In this document: positions 6,284 through 7,413 of the stretch, one piece after another
Layout of the letters: each line of letters begins with the position of its first letter
How positions within the stretch are numbered: position 1 is the stretch's first letter
DNA from: Lachnospira sp.
Lineage (GTDB): Bacteria; Bacillota; Clostridia; Lachnospirales; Lachnospiraceae
Assembly (NCBI GenBank): GCA_017626275.1
Contig: JAGAJD010000226.1
Span: forward strand, 1-7,413
Direction: 5' to 3'
DNA: 7,413 nucleotides
Program-made: the position numbers and the translations under genes
The notes under the pieces: model-generated
Databases searched by the model: none
What the model saw: only the letters and a program-made list of their open reading frames with translations
What the model was told of the DNA's origin: nothing

Positions 6284-6328
6284 TGGAGATTAAAATGCTG
6301 CTAAAGCGGCGGAATGGAGATTAATATG
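6284..6328 (+). repeat. Duplicated translation-initiation sequence between pyrB and pyrI
   Basis: A 14-base unit, TGGAGATTAAAATG, occurs at 6284-6297 and again as TGGAGATTAATATG at 6315-6328: one mismatch, 31-base offset. Each copy holds a GGAG box 6 bases from an ATG. The second ATG (6326) starts pyrI. The first (6295) opens a 9-codon frame, MLLKRRNGD, whose TAA (6322-6324) ends one base before the pyrI ATG. Between the copies, GCTGC (6297-6301) and GCGGC (6306-6310) can form a 5-base-pair hairpin with a TAAA loop. Confidence 0.75.
6295..6324 (+). CDS. Possible 9-codon leader peptide ahead of pyrI
   Basis: ATG at 6295 with GGAG 6 bases upstream, encoding MLLKRRNGD, then TAA. It begins 11 bases after the pyrB stop and ends one base before the pyrI start, an arrangement suited to translational coupling by reinitiation. 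It may instead be a by-product of the repeat with no function. There is no conservation evidence from this window alone. Confidence 0.35.
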   Translation: MLLKRRNGD

Positions 6329-6751
6329 TTGAATATAGGCGGATTAAATGAGGGCATTGTATTAGACCATATTGAAGCCGGAAAATCCATGATGATTTAT
6401 AACAATCTTGGATTGGACAAGCTTGACTGCTGTGTTGCTATCATAAAAAATGCAAGAAGCAACAAAATGGGCAAAAAAGACATTATCAAAATTGAAGGCG
6501 GCCTGGATTTAGTTGATTTAGATGTGTTAGGATTTATCGACCATAATATTACTGTAAATATTATCAAAGACGGAAAAATTGTAGAGAAAAAATCCTTATC
6601 TCTTCCAAAGAAGATTACTAATGTAATCAAATGCAAAAATCCACGCTGTATCACATCTATTGAACAGGAATTAGACAATATATTCATTCTTACCGACGAA
6701 GATAAACAAGTATACAGATGTATGTACTGCGAAGAAAAATATAACAGATAA
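6326..6751 (+). CDS. pyrI: Aspartate carbamoyltransferase regulatory subunit
   Basis: PyrI binds nucleotide effectors (CTP, UTP, ATP in characterised enzymes) and holds PyrB trimers together in the allosteric holoenzyme. The 141-residue product has the N-terminal allosteric domain with GIVLDHI (10-16; Asp14 and His15 align with the E. coli nucleotide-site Asp19/His20). KKDIIKIE (50-57) and the ITVNIIKDGK segment (75-84) follow. The C-terminal zinc domain has Cys103-x4-Cys108 (CKNPRC) and Cys132-x2-Cys135 (CMYC), the full ligand set. It is slightly shorter than E. coli PyrI (about 153), as in many Clostridia. The start is ATG 6326, with GGAG 6 bases upstream; ATG 6314 is in frame but overlaps that box and has no proper site. 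It lies 42 bases after pyrB in the same transcript. Confidence 0.97.
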   Translation: MLNIGGLNEGIVLDHIEAGKSMMIYNNLGLDKLDCCVAIIKNARSNKMGKKDIIKIEGGLDLVDLDVLGFIDHNITVNIIKDGKIVEKKSLSLPKKITNVIKCKNPRCITSIEQELDNIFILTDEDKQVYRCMYCEEKYNR

Positions 6752-6757
6752 TTAGTA

Positions 6758-6813
6758 AATCCCATGAAATTAAATGTAGCTATTTTCATTTAATTTCATG
6801 GGATTATCTTTTT
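6758..6813 (+). terminator. Intrinsic terminator of pyrBI
   Basis: A perfect 19-base inverted repeat: left arm 6758-6776, 10-base loop 6777-6786, right arm 6787-6805. After ATC, a TTTTT run follows at 6809-6813. It starts 7 bases after the pyrI stop. The stem is AT-rich apart from the outer CCCATG/CATGGG block. It lies between convergent genes and may also slow minus-strand transcription from the glycoside hydrolase gene, but its minus-strand T tract is poor. Confidence 0.88.
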
Positions 6814-6818
6814 ATATT

Positions 6819-7413
6819 CTAATTAAATACAATTTCCTCTTTTAACGGCTTAACTCCGAGAAGCTCTTCACTTCTTCTGTCAGGCTGGCTTCCACCGGCA
6901 TATATCGTATAAGCTCCCGGATAAACATAAGTCTCTCCGTTCTCATCATACAATTCAAAAGCATCTGCCTTTAACACAATCTCTGTGTCTGTCTCCTCTC
7001 CTGCACGAAGAAATACATTTGCAATTCCCTTTAGCTGCGGATTCGGACTGTCAGCCTTCTGTGCTTTTACATATACCTGTACTGTATCTGTACAGTCATA
7101 TTCACCTGTATTTTTAATGTGAAGTGATACCCTTATATCTGCATTTTTTCCTGCTAAAATATCCTCTAAAGCTTCTTTCGTATATGTACATTTCATATCA
7201 GAATATTCAAAGCTCGTGTAAGTAAGACCATATCCAAACGGATAAAGTGACTCCTGCGTCATATAACGGTATGTTCTTCCCTTCATCGAATAATCAGTAA
7301 ACTCAGGAAGCTCCTCCGTTGTGCGGTAAAAAGTGACAGGAAGATGTCCCTGTGGACTTACCTCACCGAACAGCACATTTGCAACGGCTCTTCCGCCCTG
7401 TGCTCCCGGATAC
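6819..7413 (-). CDS. Glycoside hydrolase family 3 protein, C-terminal part (5'-truncated by window edge)
   Basis: About 197 C-terminal residues of a family 3 glycoside hydrolase (beta-glucosidase/beta-xylosidase group), which removes terminal sugars from oligosaccharides. The fragment opens in the last strand-helix of the GH3 C-terminal alpha/beta domain, with YPGAQGGRAVANVLFGEVSP and QGHLPVTFY. The linker GRTYRYM and PFGYGLTYTSFEYS follows, both strong GH3 signatures. The fibronectin type III-like C-terminal domain comes next, with VSLHIKNTGEYDCTDTVQVYV and, near the end, PGAYTIYAGGSQPD. The nucleophile Asp domain lies beyond base 7413, so catalytic competence and any signal peptide cannot be judged. 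Full-length relatives are around 700 residues or more. The frame stays open to the edge, so GTG 7376 is an internal Val codon, not a start. Exact sugar specificity cannot be assigned. It is convergent with pyrBI. Confidence 0.93.
   Translation of the reverse strand, partial: YPGAQGGRAVANVLFGEVSPQGHLPVTFYRTTEELPEFTDYSMKGRTYRYMTQESLYPFGYGLTYTSFEYSDMKCTYTKEALEDILAGKNADIRVSLHIKNTGEYDCTDTVQVYVKAQKADSPNPQLKGIANVFLRAGEETDTEIVLKADAFELYDENGETYVYPGAYTIYAGGSQPDRRSEELLGVKPLKEEIVFN

Noticed and set aside
6397..6789. 130-codon minus-strand open frame opposite pyrI
   Set aside because: It begins within the pyrBI terminator hairpin and is antisense to a conserved PyrI with intact zinc ligands.
1..7413. A new defence, mobile or multi-gene accessory system
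   Set aside because: Every gene-length region is accounted for by a recognised core or metabolic family. There are no transposase, integrase, phage, toxin or repeat-array signals, and no gap longer than about 150 bases.

Overview
The window reads as ordinary chromosomal sequence from a low-GC, endospore-forming Firmicute of the class Clostridia, most likely a Lachnospiraceae member. The lineage call rests on a SigG forespore sigma factor next to a YlmC/YmxH-type protein, AT-rich codon use, strong AGGAGG-type ribosome binding sites, and a PyrB/PyrI aspartate carbamoyltransferase pair. The exact genus cannot be read from the sequence.

Layout. (1) Minus strand, 1691 down to 1: a nrdR - yqeG-like phosphatase - aroE operon. 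It is read from a near-consensus sigma-A promoter at 1725-1753, and aroE runs off the left edge. (2) Plus strand, 1840-2928: sigG then ylmC, divergent from nrdR. A possible forespore-type promoter lies in the shared 148-bp intergenic region. (3) Plus strand, 3025-4071: a lactonase-family beta-propeller protein with its own promoter. It is convergent with (4) minus strand, 5211-4123: a TrpRS II-type tryptophanyl-tRNA synthetase. A bidirectional hairpin terminator sits between them. (5) Plus strand, 5360-6751: pyrB-pyrI, encoding the catalytic and regulatory subunits of aspartate carbamoyltransferase, ending in a 19-bp perfect hairpin terminator. (6) Minus strand, 7413-6819: the C-terminal part of a family 3 glycoside hydrolase, running off the right edge.

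How the genes relate. pyrB and pyrI make one heteromeric enzyme (first committed step of pyrimidine synthesis), and their junction carries a duplicated translation-initiation sequence. sigG and ylmC are a sporulation pair. nrdR, yqeG-like and aroE are unrelated housekeeping functions (ribonucleotide reductase control, HAD phosphatase, shikimate pathway) sharing one transcript; the last two are coupled by an ATGA stop/start overlap. trpS and pyrB fire from back-to-back promoters whose -35 boxes abut exactly.

Several genes start with TTG or GTG (nrdR, yqeG-like, sigG), each chosen because a strong ribosome binding site fixes the start. I see no mobile element, CRISPR array, structural RNA gene or clearly novel multi-gene system. 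The most interesting signals are regulatory: the abutting divergent promoters, the duplicated start region between pyrB and pyrI, and the unusual placement of sigG divergent from nrdR.
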